From contig JAOULU010000023.1 of assembly GCA_029881855.1 (NCBI GenBank), positions 1 through 11,556 on the forward strand: a stretch of 11,556 bases of DNA, read 5' to 3'. The notes beneath the pieces were generated by a model. That model saw only the letters and a list, made by a program, of their open reading frames with translations. It was not told the origin of the DNA and did no database searches. A program made the translations under genes and the position numbers. Shown here one piece after another: positions 1-8,140 of the stretch; position 1 is the first letter of the stretch; every line of letters begins with the position of its first letter. This DNA is from Nitrosomonas sp. Its GTDB lineage: Bacteria > Pseudomonadota > Gammaproteobacteria > Burkholderiales > Nitrosomonadaceae.

Positions 1-72
1 TATATAAAATGAGGCCTATACCAGTACATAGTATCAAAATAACGATGAAATAAAGTCTAAGCCTGGTTTGCA

Positions 73-879
73 TTATTTACTATTGGGGTCAATTTTTGGG
101 GTAGTATATTCTTTACTCACATCAACAACAGCTAAATCTCGTAAGAGGTTTCTTCCGATGAGTACTTGCTGTTTGAATTTACTGCGGTCAACTAGTGTAA
201 AGTTAATACGCTCGTCAATATTCGCTAATTTGATGCGTATCCTAACAATGGGTCTTCGTTGTGCCTCCCCTTTATGTTCTTTAATAAGAGCATGGCCTCT
301 TATGCGCCGTGTTAATTCTAATTTCTTGCCAGTATCAGGGTTAATAACATTGAATTTGATATAGGGTTCGCCATCGCGCTCAAACTCAACCATATCCAAT
401 GCATTTAATGAAGAAGTTTGTGCGCCAGTATCGACCCGTGCGCTAAAGCTTATTCCCGGTGGGTCAAGATAGGCGTATTCAATGCCACCCAGTACAGTTA
501 GATTATTCTTGGGTGTTGTGGTGGTCTGGCTTGTTTGCTTTGGGGTGTGGCGTTTAGCATTTGCTAATGCTCTGGATGCAGCTGCCTTCTTATCAATATC
601 CCGTTGGGCCTGCTCGTTTTCTAAAATTTGTTTTTGGTTCAATACTTCAGCAAATAACCTGATAAGTTCTGTTTCTCTGGCAGAGACCGCTTCTTCTCTG
701 TTGGAGATGGTTGTTTCAAGAGTATTGAGCTCTTCTTCGAGTTGGGCTAATGCGACAAGCTTTTCTTGAAAGTCTTTCTTCTGTGCAAAATAGATTTTAT
801 CTTGTGATGAATTATCCATTGTTGTGCAACTAGAAAGAGTAAATAAGCTAATAACGAGTACCGAACAATTACGAATCAT
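73..879 (-). CDS. Lipoprotein with coiled coil and C-terminal retropepsin-like (Zn_protease/RimB-type) domain
   Basis: Predicted outer-envelope lipoprotein. From the ATG at 879 (268 aa) a short signal peptide starts MIRN, continues with a hydrophobic stretch, and ends in the lipobox L-S-S-C, so the mature protein would begin at that Cys. Next comes a charged, Glu/Gln-rich coiled-coil segment of about 70 residues, then a Thr/Lys/Pro-rich linker. The C-terminal ~130 residues match the family once named 'ATP-dependent zinc protease' (PF05618). The family core is visible: ARVDTGAQTSSL, with the D-T-G-A triad of retropepsin-like aspartic proteases, and a later VLIGRNLL strand. That family's relative RimB is linked to RimK; no rimK is visible here. 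An in-frame ATG at 921 would add 14 residues (MFFLMEKNHLL...), but the shorter start gives the more typical lipoprotein signal. Neither start has a good Shine-Dalgarno. The family assignment is firm; proteolytic activity and substrate are not known from the sequence. Confidence 0.85.
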   Translation of the reverse strand: MIRNCSVLVISLFTLSSCTTMDNSSQDKIYFAQKKDFQEKLVALAQLEEELNTLETTISNREEAVSARETELIRLFAEVLNQKQILENEQAQRDIDKKAAASRALANAKRHTPKQTSQTTTTPKNNLTVLGGIEYAYLDPPGISFSARVDTGAQTSSLNALDMVEFERDGEPYIKFNVINPDTGKKLELTRRIRGHALIKEHKGEAQRRPIVRIRIKLANIDERINFTLVDRSKFKQQVLIGRNLLRDLAVVDVSKEYTTPKIDPNSK

Positions 880-1035
880 TATGGTAAATAACAAGTGGTT
901 TTTTTCCATTAGAAAAAACATTTATATGGTTCTAATAATTAAGCTTATTACAATAGAAATAATCGTTAATATTTCTTAAAATGACATTTATTTAAATGAG
1001 TTGAGTAATTGGGTTTCTACTTCGCATAGTTCCCT

Positions 1036-1434
1036 CTACTTTAAATTGATTTCTACAGTTTGATTTTTATAGGTACAGATAGATCGATGGATTTCCTGGC
1101 AATGTGATGTGATGGTGGTTTGATAGATGCCAGGTGTTAAATTTTTAGTATCAAACTCAAACTCGAAGTGACCTTGCTGGTCAGTCTGCTGTGATTGATC
1201 AATAATAACTGTTCCATCAGGTAAGGAAACTTTAAGATTGAGTAAAACATCGGCAGTTGGTTGTGCGTTATATTCTGCCCAGCCATTCAGAACAATTTTT
1301 TCACCGAGTAAATATTCAGTTTTGAATTTAATGAGAACAGGTTCTGATATATGTGTGGCATATGAATTTTTCGCTGTACCATATAAAAATAAAGCCAGTA
1401 AGAACAAGAATGCATAATTTCTTTTTGATACCAT
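1036..1434 (-). CDS. Small exported protein with beta-sandwich-like body, function unknown
   Basis: 132 residues from the ATG at 1434. An upstream in-frame TTG at 1467 would add 11 residues but has no ribosome site. From the ATG there is a clear Sec signal peptide: MVSKRN, then about 14 hydrophobic residues, with a likely cleavage after S-Y-A (residue 26). The mature ~106 residues alternate hydrophobic and polar residues in strand-like blocks. Phrases such as 'GEKIVLNGWAEYN', 'VSLPDGTVI', 'TDQQGHFEFEF' and 'LTPGIYQTTI' are typical of Ig-like/MG2-type folds in periplasmic proteins. Cys112 and Cys120 near the C terminus could form a disulfide. I do not recognise the family. It lies between the E3 terminator and the lipoprotein gene, all on the minus strand, with more than 100 bp on each side, so it is probably transcribed alone. 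Confidence 0.75.
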   Translation of the reverse strand: MVSKRNYAFLFLLALFLYGTAKNSYATHISEPVLIKFKTEYLLGEKIVLNGWAEYNAQPTADVLLNLKVSLPDGTVIIDQSQQTDQQGHFEFEFDTKNLTPGIYQTTITSHCQEIHRSICTYKNQTVEINLK

Positions 1435-1583
1435 GACAAAGTCCGTTTCAAGCGTATTTACAAGCAAAATATTAAACTGCAGCGCAGCCTCAGATTACTC
1501 CTATTAAGAAGAGAAATATAACAGGTGTCGTGTGACAAAGCCAGGGAACTGCTGATTTATCTATGATTTGATAGCCCGGTTTG

Positions 1584-1607
1584 AAAAATGCAACACATTG
1601 TGTTGCA
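1584..1607 (-). terminator. Rho-independent terminator after the E3 gene
   Basis: On the minus strand the perfect inverted repeat TGCAACACA-A-TGTGTTGCA (1589-1607) starts 9 bases after the stop of the dihydrolipoyl dehydrogenase gene and is followed directly by five T residues. The practical hairpin is 7-9 bp with a small loop. The stem is only moderately GC-rich, but position, symmetry and T-run agree with an intrinsic terminator of the proA-lpd unit. On the plus strand no T-run follows directly. Confidence 0.65.
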
Positions 1608-1615
1608 AATAAATT

Positions 1616-3385
1616 TTATTTTTTTGGCATATAGAGATCTGTAATCGTACCTTCAGCAATTTCTGCGGCAAATAAGACGGTCTCAGAAAGTGTTGGATGA
1701 GGATGAATAGTTAAGCTGATATCTTCTAAATCAGCACCCATTTCTAGCGCTAGAACTGTTTCAGCGATTAATTCGCCAGCGTTAATACCCACTATACCGG
1801 CACCTAGTACACGTCGAGTATTTTTGTCCAATAGTAGCTGTGTCATGCCTTCTTCACGTGCCATTGAAATAGCGCGTCCACTGGCTGCCCAGGGGAATCT
1901 TGCTTTTTCATAATCGATACTCTGATTTTTCGCCTCGTTCTCTGTTAGGCCCATCCAGGCAATCTCAGGGTCGGTATAGGCTACTGAGGGAATAGTGCGG
2001 GCGTCAAAAACAGCTTTATGCCCGGCAATAATTTCTGCTGCCAGTTTGCCTTCATAAGTGGCTTTATGTGCGAGCATAGGTTCACTGGCAATATCGCCAA
2101 TTGCAAAAATATGTGGCAGGTTAGTGCGTAATTGTTGGTTGACTGGAATAAAACCACGTTCATTGATATGAATGCCGATATTCTCTGCACCAATATTATG
2201 TCCATTCGGACGACGCCCAACAGCTATTAAAATACGGTCATATGTTTGCGGTTCTGGTGCATTATCGCCTTCAAAGGTAACTTTGAGGCCAGCTTTCATG
2301 GTCTCAATATTGACTACCTTAGTTTTAAGATAAATTGCTTCGTAACGTTTACTAATTCGTCTGTATAGTGGTTTGACTAGGTCGGCATCAGCACCGGGGA
2401 TTAATTGATCCATCAATTCCACTACGCTAATTTTGCAACCCAGTGCAGCATAGACTGTTGCCATCTCTAACCCAATAATACCGCCACCGATAACAAGCAT
2501 ATGTTTGGGAATATTTTCTAACTCAAGTGCCCCTGTTGAGTCGATCAGGCGTGGGTCATCATAGGGAAAACCGGGAATGCGGGCAACACTAGAACCAGCA
2601 GCAATAATACAATTATCGAAAGAGACAGATTTTTGGCCTTGGTTTGTTTCAACTTGAATCATATGCGGCGAACTAAATTTTCCAGTACCATGGATGATCT
2701 CGACCTTGCGTTGTTTTGCGAGCGCTTTTAGCCCCTTGGTTAGTTTATTGATTACCGAGTTTTTCCAGGTGCGTAGTTTTTCGAGGTTTATTTTAGGTTT
2801 GTCAAAAACAATACCATGTGATCCGGCATCCTCAGATTCAGTGATGATTTTGGCTGTATGTAATAATGCTTTGGATGGAATACAGCCGACATTCAAGCAT
2901 ACGCCGCCAAGCGTGTCATAACGCTCGATTAAAATAACTTTTTTACCTAAATCAGCGGCACGAAATGCGGCCGTATATCCACCTGGCCCGGCACCTAGCA
3001 CAACAATATCTGCATGTATATCTCCATGTGGAATAGATTGTGTGGCTGTGGCGCCAAGGTTTGGGTCATCAAGTGTATGGGTTACAGATTCGTCAGCCTT
3101 CGGTGTGCCTAAGTTGGCAATGCTACCTTGTTGATCCGTGACGGCTAAAGTTAGAATTAGTGTGTCTTGCGATACTTTATCACCCGTCTTGACGTTGAGT
3201 CCTTTTACAATACCAGCATATGGTGAAGGTATTTCCATCGTCGCTTTGTCGGTTTCCAGTGTAATGAGCGAGGTTTCTTTTTCTACAGTATCACCGGGTG
3301 CAACAAGTATTTCTATGACGGGGACATCCTGGAAATCACCAATATCAGGTATTCTTACTTCAACAATTTCATTGGCTTGAGTCAT
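1616..3385 (-). CDS. lpdA: Dihydrolipoyl dehydrogenase (E3) with N-terminal lipoyl domain
   Basis: 589-residue E3 of a 2-oxoacid dehydrogenase complex, most likely pyruvate dehydrogenase. It reoxidises dihydrolipoamide and passes electrons through FAD to NAD+. Residues 5-82 form a biotinyl/lipoyl domain with the lipoylated lysine K47 in ETDKATMEIP. An Ala/Gly/Thr/Pro-containing linker of about 40 residues follows. The flavoprotein then shows the FAD fingerprint GAGPGG (131-136), the redox disulfide C163-x4-C168 in GGVCLNVGCIPSK, the NAD fingerprint GGGIIG (300-305), the second FAD motif IFAIGD (426-431), and the catalytic H563/E568 pair in HPHPTLSE. All key residues are present. Length fits the lipoyl-E3 subclass (about 580-600 aa) rather than plain E3 (about 475). 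The ATG at 3385 has AAGG about 7 bases upstream. The gene starts 30 bp after proA, suggesting cotranscription; no E1 or E2 gene is in the window. Confidence 0.96.
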   Translation of the reverse strand: MTQANEIVEVRIPDIGDFQDVPVIEILVAPGDTVEKETSLITLETDKATMEIPSPYAGIVKGLNVKTGDKVSQDTLILTLAVTDQQGSIANLGTPKADESVTHTLDDPNLGATATQSIPHGDIHADIVVLGAGPGGYTAAFRAADLGKKVILIERYDTLGGVCLNVGCIPSKALLHTAKIITESEDAGSHGIVFDKPKINLEKLRTWKNSVINKLTKGLKALAKQRKVEIIHGTGKFSSPHMIQVETNQGQKSVSFDNCIIAAGSSVARIPGFPYDDPRLIDSTGALELENIPKHMLVIGGGIIGLEMATVYAALGCKISVVELMDQLIPGADADLVKPLYRRISKRYEAIYLKTKVVNIETMKAGLKVTFEGDNAPEPQTYDRILIAVGRRPNGHNIGAENIGIHINERGFIPVNQQLRTNLPHIFAIGDIASEPMLAHKATYEGKLAAEIIAGHKAVFDARTIPSVAYTDPEIAWMGLTENEAKNQSIDYEKARFPWAASGRAISMAREEGMTQLLLDKNTRRVLGAGIVGINAGELIAETVLALEMGADLEDISLTIHPHPTLSETVLFAAEIAEGTITDLYMPKK

Positions 3386-3415
3386 AACTGCCTTTTTTGG
3401 ATGAGTTATTCTGTG

Positions 3416-4681
3416 TTATTGTCTTATGTGCCCATCTCCGAGCACAATATATTTCTGACTGGTCAAGCCTTCCAGCCCAACTGGCCCACGTGCATGTATT
3501 TTGTCCGTCGAAATACCAATTTCAGCGCCTAAACCATACTCAAATCCATCTGCAAAACGGGTTGAAGTATTAATCATAACCGAACTGGAATCGACCTCAC
3601 GTAGGAAGCGGCGGGAACGCGTGTAGTTTTCAGTAACAATGGTATCTGTATGTTGTGAACCGTAGCGAGTAATGTGATCAATCGCTTGATCGAGTCCATC
3701 AACAACGCGGACACTTAAAATAGGTGCCAGATATTCTTCAAACCAATCTGCTTCAGTAGCGGGTTTCATTTGAGAGACGATTGCACATGCTGCAGCATCT
3801 CCACGCAATTCAACGCCTTTATCCAGATAGATGTTACATAGCACGGGTAATATTTTATTTGCGATATTTGTATGTACTAATAATGTTTCCATCGTATTAC
3901 AAGTACCATAACGCTGGGTTTTAGCATTGTCTGCAATTCTGATTGCCTTGTCGAAATCAGCCTGGACATCAATGTAGACATGGCAAACACCATCCAGATG
4001 TTTGATCACTGGAACACGGGCTTCATTGGAAATGCGTTCTATCAATCCTTTGCCGCCACGGGGCACAATCACATCGACAAAGTCCTGCATGGTAATGAGT
4101 TCCCCTACTGCTGCACGATCAGTCGTTTCAATGACTTGCACGGTCGTCTCAGGTAACCCGGCATGAATTAATCCCTCTCTGACACATGCAGCAATGGCCT
4201 GATTGCTATTCATGGCTTCTGAACCACCACGTAAAATAGCGGCGTTACCAGCTTTGAGGCATAGGCCAGCAGCATCTGCAGTTACATTGGGGCGTGCCTC
4301 ATAAATAATGCCGATAACACCCAGTGGCACACGCATCTTGCCAACTTGTATGCCAGAAGGTCGGTAATTGAGTCCGCTGATTTCCCCTACTGGGTCTGCT
4401 AATGCAGCAATTTGCAATAAACCTTCCGCCATATTGGCAACACCTTTTGCAGAAAGTGTCAGGCGGTCAATCAAAGCATCTTCTAGACCCTTTTCCTGAG
4501 CATTTTCTAGATCCTTTGCATTGGCAGCCAATAGTTTTTGTTCATCACGTTTAAGTGCATTCGCCATTGCTATGAGTGCTTGATTTTTAGTCGCGGTGTT
4601 AGCCTTAGCAACTAGGCGTGATGCAGCTCGTGCTTCTAGCCCAACGGATTGCATGTAACTTTTAATCTCAGTGTTGTTCAT
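3416..4681 (-). CDS. proA: Gamma-glutamyl phosphate reductase (glutamate-5-semialdehyde dehydrogenase)
   Basis: Second step of proline synthesis: NADPH-dependent reduction of gamma-glutamyl phosphate to glutamate-5-semialdehyde in the cytoplasm. The 421 residues from the ATG at 4681 fit the family (E. coli ProA is 417). Visible family blocks include [41 protein letters not shown], the catalytic cysteine (C261) in [12 protein letters not shown], and the C-terminal [14 protein letters not shown]. The frame stays open to a TTG at 4735, but that codon lies upstream of a good -10 box at 4724-4729, so the shorter start is preferred. proB is not in the window; instead the E3 gene follows after 30 bp. 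No residue expected for activity looks missing. Confidence 0.96.
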   Translation of the reverse strand: MNNTEIKSYMQSVGLEARAASRLVAKANTATKNQALIAMANALKRDEQKLLAANAKDLENAQEKGLEDALIDRLTLSAKGVANMAEGLLQIAALADPVGEISGLNYRPSGIQVGKMRVPLGVIGIIYEARPNVTADAAGLCLKAGNAAILRGGSEAMNSNQAIAACVREGLIHAGLPETTVQVIETTDRAAVGELITMQDFVDVIVPRGGKGLIERISNEARVPVIKHLDGVCHVYIDVQADFDKAIRIADNAKTQRYGTCNTMETLLVHTNIANKILPVLCNIYLDKGVELRGDAAACAIVSQMKPATEADWFEEYLAPILSVRVVDGLDQAIDHITRYGSQHTDTIVTENYTRSRRFLREVDSSSVMINTSTRFADGFEYGLGAEIGISTDKIHARGPVGLEGLTSQKYIVLGDGHIRQ

Positions 4682-4723
4682 AAATATGCTATTTGAAATA
4701 GAGTAATCTTCGGATAAGGCAGA

Positions 4724-4751
4724 ATTATAGTACAAGATGCGACATTTGCAG
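4724..4751 (-). promoter_or_regulatory. Probable sigma70 promoter of proA
   Basis: On the minus strand a perfect -10 TATAAT (4724-4729) is preceded at 16 bp by a weak -35 CTGCAA (4746-4751). Transcription would start near 4717, giving a leader of about 35 bases before the ATG at 4681. The -10 match is strong and the -35 poor, so this is a moderate call. Confidence 0.45.
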
Positions 4752-4920
4752 TGGCGGTAAAAGCCTGATGCATGTGAACTTGTTCGTTATTTTATCTCAG
4801 TACCCATTAGAATGCTAAATTGGCTGGTCGTTTCGAGTTATTTTTGCGTTGAAACGGATGACATTCATTCCCCCAGTGTAATTTTAAAAAACAGTTTATA
4901 ACGTTTAACGAGTGTTCTTA
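4752..4920. other. Rest of divergent intergenic region, proA / FMN oxidoreductase
   Basis: No gene seen. It contains a short inverted repeat, CGTTTC (4829-4834) with GAAACG (4851-4856), separated by 16 bases. A TATAAC (4897-4902) close to the plus-strand start lacks a recognisable -35. ACGAG just before 4912 could act as a weak ribosome site for the ATG at 4921. No clear plus-strand promoter can be assigned. Confidence 0.4.
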
Positions 4921-6558
4921 ATGAGAATCATTTTTGTGGTTGGGTCAATACTCAGTCTATTAGTAATTTTTATTATTAGTTGGTTTGAGCCAGAAATAGG
5001 GTGGTTTTTGCTTCTGATTGTGCCCTTAATAGCGATTGGCTTGTATGACATGTTTCAAACAAAACATTCGCTTAGACGTAATTTCCCACTAATCGGTCGT
5101 GGGCGTTGGTTTATGGAGTTTGTGCGTCCGTTTGTCCGACAATATTTTATTGAATCGGATATTGATGGCGCGCCGGTTAACCGTATGTTCCGATCAATCA
5201 TTTACCAGCGAGCGAAATGTAGCCTGGACACAAACCCCTATGGCACAAAGGTTGACACCTATCGCCAGGGATATGAATGGTTTGCACACTCTCTAGTGGC
5301 TTTGCAATTAAAAGATGAGATGTTTGACCCCAGAGTGCTCATTGGGGGAACAGCATGCAAAAAACCTTATAGTGCTAGTGTGTTGAATATTTCTGCGATG
5401 AGTTTTGGTGCGTTGAGTAGTAATGCAATACGTGCGCTGAACAAGGGTGCCAAAATAGGTGGATTTGCACATAATACGGGTGAAGGCAGTGTCAGCCCAT
5501 TTCACCTGGAAAATAACGGGGATTTGATATGGCAAATTGGAACCGGCTATTTTGGTTGTAGAACTGAGATGGGACTATTTTGTAAACAAGCTTATGAAGA
5601 AACCGTAGCGCATGAAAGCATTAAGATGGTGGAAATCAAGTTATCTCAGGGCGCTAAACCAGGCCATGGCGGCATTTTACCGGCGGCGAAGAATTCACCG
5701 ACGATAGCTAAGATTCGAGGTGTTAAGCCCTACACTATAGTTGATTCGCCACCGGCACATAATGCTTTTTCAACACCTATTGAAATGATGGGTTTTATAC
5801 AAACATTGCGTGATTTGTCTGGCGGGAAACCCATTGGTATTAAGCTTTGTGTGGGAAGGCCGAGTGAATTTATCGCATTGTGTAAAGCGATGGTAAAGAC
5901 AGGCATTAGACCTGATTTTATAACTGTAGATGGTGCAGAAGGGGGAACGGGTGCTGCGCCATTAGAATTTAGTAACTCTGTTGGTATGCCGCTACGAGAT
6001 GGCTTGCGACTGGTTTGTGATGTGTTAACAGGATTTGATCTGAAAAAAGACATAAAAGTTATTGCCGTTGGGAAAGTTTTTTCCGGTTTTCATATTGCCA
6101 GGTTGTTGGGTATTGGGGCAGATCTTTGTTACAGCGCGCGCGGTATGATGATGGCACTTGGATGTGTGCAATCCTTGATTTGTAATACCAATGAATGTCC
6201 TACAGGTGTGGCGACACAGAAAGAAAATCTGATCAAGGGGCTCGTTGTCGCTGATAAATCGCAGAGAGTGGCGAATTTTCATCTGGAAACGGTAAAAGCT
6301 TTTATGCAGATTATCGCAGCTGCCGGCTTGGTTGAAACGACACAAGTCAATAGAGGCCATATATTCAGGCGAGTCGATCAAACTTGTATTAAACGATATG
6401 ATGAGTTATATCCTAATCTTACACCTGGGTGTTTGTTACGTGGACTTTATCCAGAATATTTAGCGCGGGACATTAAAGAAGCTTCGGCTGAGAGTTTTTT
6501 ACCGGCATACTATAGTGGAAGTAATAATAAGGGGTTAACCGATACCCAAAAACAATAG
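4921..6558 (+). CDS. Membrane-anchored FMN-binding glutamate synthase-family oxidoreductase
   Basis: 545 residues from the ATG at 4921; an in-frame GTG three codons earlier (4912) is possible, but the ATG is better spaced from the ACGAG upstream. Two hydrophobic segments open the protein (about residues 2-20 and 25-42, broken by WFEPEIGWF), implying a membrane anchor. The remainder is the glutamate synthase FMN/iron-sulfur domain. Visible motifs are NISAMSFGALSSNA, NTGEGSVS, GAKPGHGGILPAAK and the FMN-phosphate region TVDGAEGGTGAAP. The 3Fe-4S signature C-x5-C-x4-C lies in CVQSLICNTNECPTGVATQ. The N-terminal glutaminase domain and the GltB beta-helix are absent, so this is not assimilatory GOGAT. 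Such stand-alone proteins are common and mostly uncharacterised; the electron donor and substrate cannot be read here. It precedes two methyltransferase genes on the same strand (68-bp gap). Confidence 0.9.
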   Translation: MRIIFVVGSILSLLVIFIISWFEPEIGWFLLLIVPLIAIGLYDMFQTKHSLRRNFPLIGRGRWFMEFVRPFVRQYFIESDIDGAPVNRMFRSIIYQRAKCSLDTNPYGTKVDTYRQGYEWFAHSLVALQLKDEMFDPRVLIGGTACKKPYSASVLNISAMSFGALSSNAIRALNKGAKIGGFAHNTGEGSVSPFHLENNGDLIWQIGTGYFGCRTEMGLFCKQAYEETVAHESIKMVEIKLSQGAKPGHGGILPAAKNSPTIAKIRGVKPYTIVDSPPAHNAFSTPIEMMGFIQTLRDLSGGKPIGIKLCVGRPSEFIALCKAMVKTGIRPDFITVDGAEGGTGAAPLEFSNSVGMPLRDGLRLVCDVLTGFDLKKDIKVIAVGKVFSGFHIARLLGIGADLCYSARGMMMALGCVQSLICNTNECPTGVATQKENLIKGLVVADKSQRVANFHLETVKAFMQIIAAAGLVETTQVNRGHIFRRVDQTCIKRYDELYPNLTPGCLLRGLYPEYLARDIKEASAESFLPAYYSGSNNKGLTDTQKQ

Positions 6559-6626
6559 TGTGTCTGTCAAGTCACGTAAGATTATGAAAGTATAGGTATT
6601 AATGACATAAGTATTAGCTTATTTTT

Positions 6627-7262
6627 ATGAGAAGTATAAGAAGATATAGTCATAATATTTCTCAGATTTATGGGCGAGGTGCGCAAGGTTTTTCTGATTT
6701 TTTCAAGAGCGCACATGATTTTTTGGATTCAGATAGAAGAAAATTCATCAAATCCATGCCAAATAAAGCAGAAATTTTGGATTGTGGGTGTGGCCCTGGT
6801 CAGGAATCACAAGTTTTTGCAAAGCTCGGATTTAATGTGACTGGAATCGATATTACGGCGGAATTTGTTGATATGGCAGCCATGCGCGTTCCAGAAGCAA
6901 GATTTTTGCAAATGGATATGATGGCACTAAGCTTGCCACCTAATACTTTTGATGGCATTTGGGCCTGTTTTAGCTTGATTCATATTCATAAAAATGATGT
7001 TCCAAAGGTGTTAACTGGTTTTAAAAGAGTCATGAGAGCCCATGGTAAAATTATGATTGCAGTTCACCGAGGTCCAAAAACTGATTGGGTAATGGCAAAT
7101 ATTTCAGGTATGAATCTTAATTGCAGTGTTCAAGAATGGGTTCAATCCGATTTCGAGCGAGTGATACAAGAAAACGGGTTTGAGATTGAATATTCACGTC
7201 CATTTGAGCGACCTGGGGGTCGATTTCCTTTGCTATGTGTAATGGCAAAATTAGCGCATTAA
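6627..7262 (+). CDS. Class I SAM-dependent methyltransferase (Methyltransf_11/25 type)
   Basis: 211 residues, complete Rossmann methyltransferase core. Motif I is ILDCGCGPGQES (residues 50-61). The ribose-binding acidic residue is D75 in VTGIDIT. The adenine-side acidic residue is D97 in FLQMDMMAL. Motif IV/post-motif is FDGIWACFSLIHI, followed by the strand GKIMIAV. A short helical N-terminal cap (RRYSHNISQIYGRGAQGFSDFF) covers residues 5-26. The ATG at 6627 has no clear Shine-Dalgarno. The substrate cannot be inferred: the fold is used on quinones, lipids, small molecules and others. It stands 68 bp after the FMN oxidoreductase and 60 bp before the DUF938 gene, so cotranscription is possible. 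It resembles the next gene only in general fold and motif I. Confidence 0.9.
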   Translation: MRSIRRYSHNISQIYGRGAQGFSDFFKSAHDFLDSDRRKFIKSMPNKAEILDCGCGPGQESQVFAKLGFNVTGIDITAEFVDMAAMRVPEARFLQMDMMALSLPPNTFDGIWACFSLIHIHKNDVPKVLTGFKRVMRAHGKIMIAVHRGPKTDWVMANISGMNLNCSVQEWVQSDFERVIQENGFEIEYSRPFERPGGRFPLLCVMAKLAH

Positions 7263-7276
7263 ATGTATCAGAAGGG

Positions 7277-7305
7277 TTGTTTTCTGTGAAATGCCACGGT
7301 ATAAA
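7277..7305 (+). promoter_or_regulatory. Possible promoter of the DUF938 gene
   Basis: TTGTTT (7277-7282), 17 bp, TATAAA (7300-7305). The -10 is 5/6 and the -35 only 3/6. Transcription would start about 11 bases before the ATG at 7323, an unusually short leader, which fits the absence of a visible Shine-Dalgarno but also weakens the call. Confidence 0.3.
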
Positions 7306-7322
7306 TTGTTAGACCAATACCC

Positions 7323-7919
7323 ATGAAAGCTTATTCTGAGGCCGCTGAACGTAATAAACAGCCAATTGTTGAGATATTGCAAAAAGTCTTTGCAAATTGC
7401 AGTAAGGTGCTTGAAATTGGTAGTGGTACGGGTCAGCATGCTGTATTTTTTGCATCGGTTCTTAACCACCTTGAGTGGCAACCTACAGAGCGATTGGCTA
7501 ACCTTCGTGATCTACGTGAAAGATGCGACACCTGTTTGGCAGTAAATTTAAGTGAGCCTTTAGCGTTAGATATTGATGATGAGCTTTGGCCAATTTCAAC
7601 AGTGGATGCTGTTTTTACTGCCAATACCTTGCATATTATTAGTTGGTCACAAGTGTGTCGTTTATTTGCCAAGGTTGGTAGCGTGCTGCCTAATGGCGGT
7701 GTGTTTTGTGCCTATGGACCTTTTAATATAGACGGTAATTTTACCAGTGACAGCAATGCTCATTTCGATGCCTACTTACGCGCACGTGATGCAGAAAGTG
7801 GTATACGTGATCTTGAAGCATTGACTAAACAGGCCGAAACTCACCATCTTTTCCTGCAATCGAATCATGTTTTACCCGCTTATAATCGTATATTGGTTTG
7901 GCATAAGATAGTGCCCTAA
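7323..7919 (+). CDS. DUF938 family SAM-dependent methyltransferase-like protein
   Basis: 198 residues, full length for DUF938 (PF06080; human relative METTL26). Family hallmarks run along the whole protein: SEAAERNKQPIVEIL at the N terminus, motif I VLEIGSGTGQHAVFFA (29-44), EWQPTE (51-56), the NTLHIISW block (101-108), YGPFNIDGNFTSDSNAHFD (131-149), GIRDLE (160-165), and the C-terminal LPAYNRILVW. Fold and SAM pocket are expected from the family; the substrate is unknown family-wide. It ends at 7919 and is followed by a gene-free stretch with a large hairpin. No domain is missing. Confidence 0.93.
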   Translation: MKAYSEAAERNKQPIVEILQKVFANCSKVLEIGSGTGQHAVFFASVLNHLEWQPTERLANLRDLRERCDTCLAVNLSEPLALDIDDELWPISTVDAVFTANTLHIISWSQVCRLFAKVGSVLPNGGVFCAYGPFNIDGNFTSDSNAHFDAYLRARDAESGIRDLEALTKQAETHHLFLQSNHVLPAYNRILVWHKIVP

Positions 7920-7950
7920 TAAAGCATGGTATTGTGCTGATTTGCTTAGG

Positions 7951-8008
7951 TGTCTCATTTCATCCAATATTTAGGTTTGCTCTTTAACTATATTGTTTAA
8001 ATGAGACA
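7951..8008 (+). repeat. 58-nt imperfect hairpin downstream of the DUF938 gene
   Basis: Perfect 10-bp arms TGTCTCATTT (7951-7960) and AAATGAGACA (7999-8008) enclose a second 6-bp stem, CAATAT (7965-7970) with ATATTG (7990-7995). They are separated by a small internal loop (4 and 3 bases), with a 19-base apical loop. It starts 31 bases after the DUF938 stop. A T-rich run (about 8034-8041) lies too far away for a classic terminator. It may act in 3'-end processing or be a tiny mobile repeat. Confidence 0.6.
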
Positions 8009-8140
8009 AAATGACTTTCAATAAAACCAGAATATTTTTTTTGGGTTAAAGTATAAAAAAAAATCAATTAGCTTTGAACAGCACTTGCGCATTATCGTAT
8101 TAAAGCGTAAATTTAAACAAAATTAATAATAAGAATTAAA
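8009..8140 (+). promoter_or_regulatory. AT-rich intergenic DNA with possible promoter of the carboxypeptidase gene
   Basis: No gene seen. The best promoter-like pair on the plus strand is TTGAAC (8074-8079), 18 bp, TATTAA (8098-8103), each 4/6 to consensus. It would give a leader of about 160 bases that includes the structured element at 8141-8252. Other TAATAA-like sequences nearby make the exact choice uncertain. Confidence 0.3.

Noticed and set aside
1..72. Left-edge sequence as part of another gene or a terminator for the lipoprotein gene
   Set aside because: No frame with recognisable content and no stem followed by a T-run on the minus strand within the available bases.
1435..1467. TTG start 11 codons upstream for the small exported protein
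   Set aside because: It would put acidic residues ahead of the signal peptide and has no ribosome site; the ATG at 1434 gives a normal signal sequence.
4682..4735. Longer proA reading from the TTG at 4735 (18 extra residues)
   Set aside because: The extension has no family resemblance, the TTG lies upstream of a perfect TATAAT box, and the shorter product matches usual ProA length.
5308..6381. Minus-strand open frames inside the FMN oxidoreductase gene
   Set aside because: They lie opposite a long gene with clear conserved motifs and show no domain resemblance of their own.
6607..6626. Terminator ATAAG-TATTAG-CTTAT plus T-run between the FMN oxidoreductase and the methyltransferase
   Set aside because: The stem is only 5 bp, nearly all A-T, and the T-run abuts the next start codon; too weak to claim.
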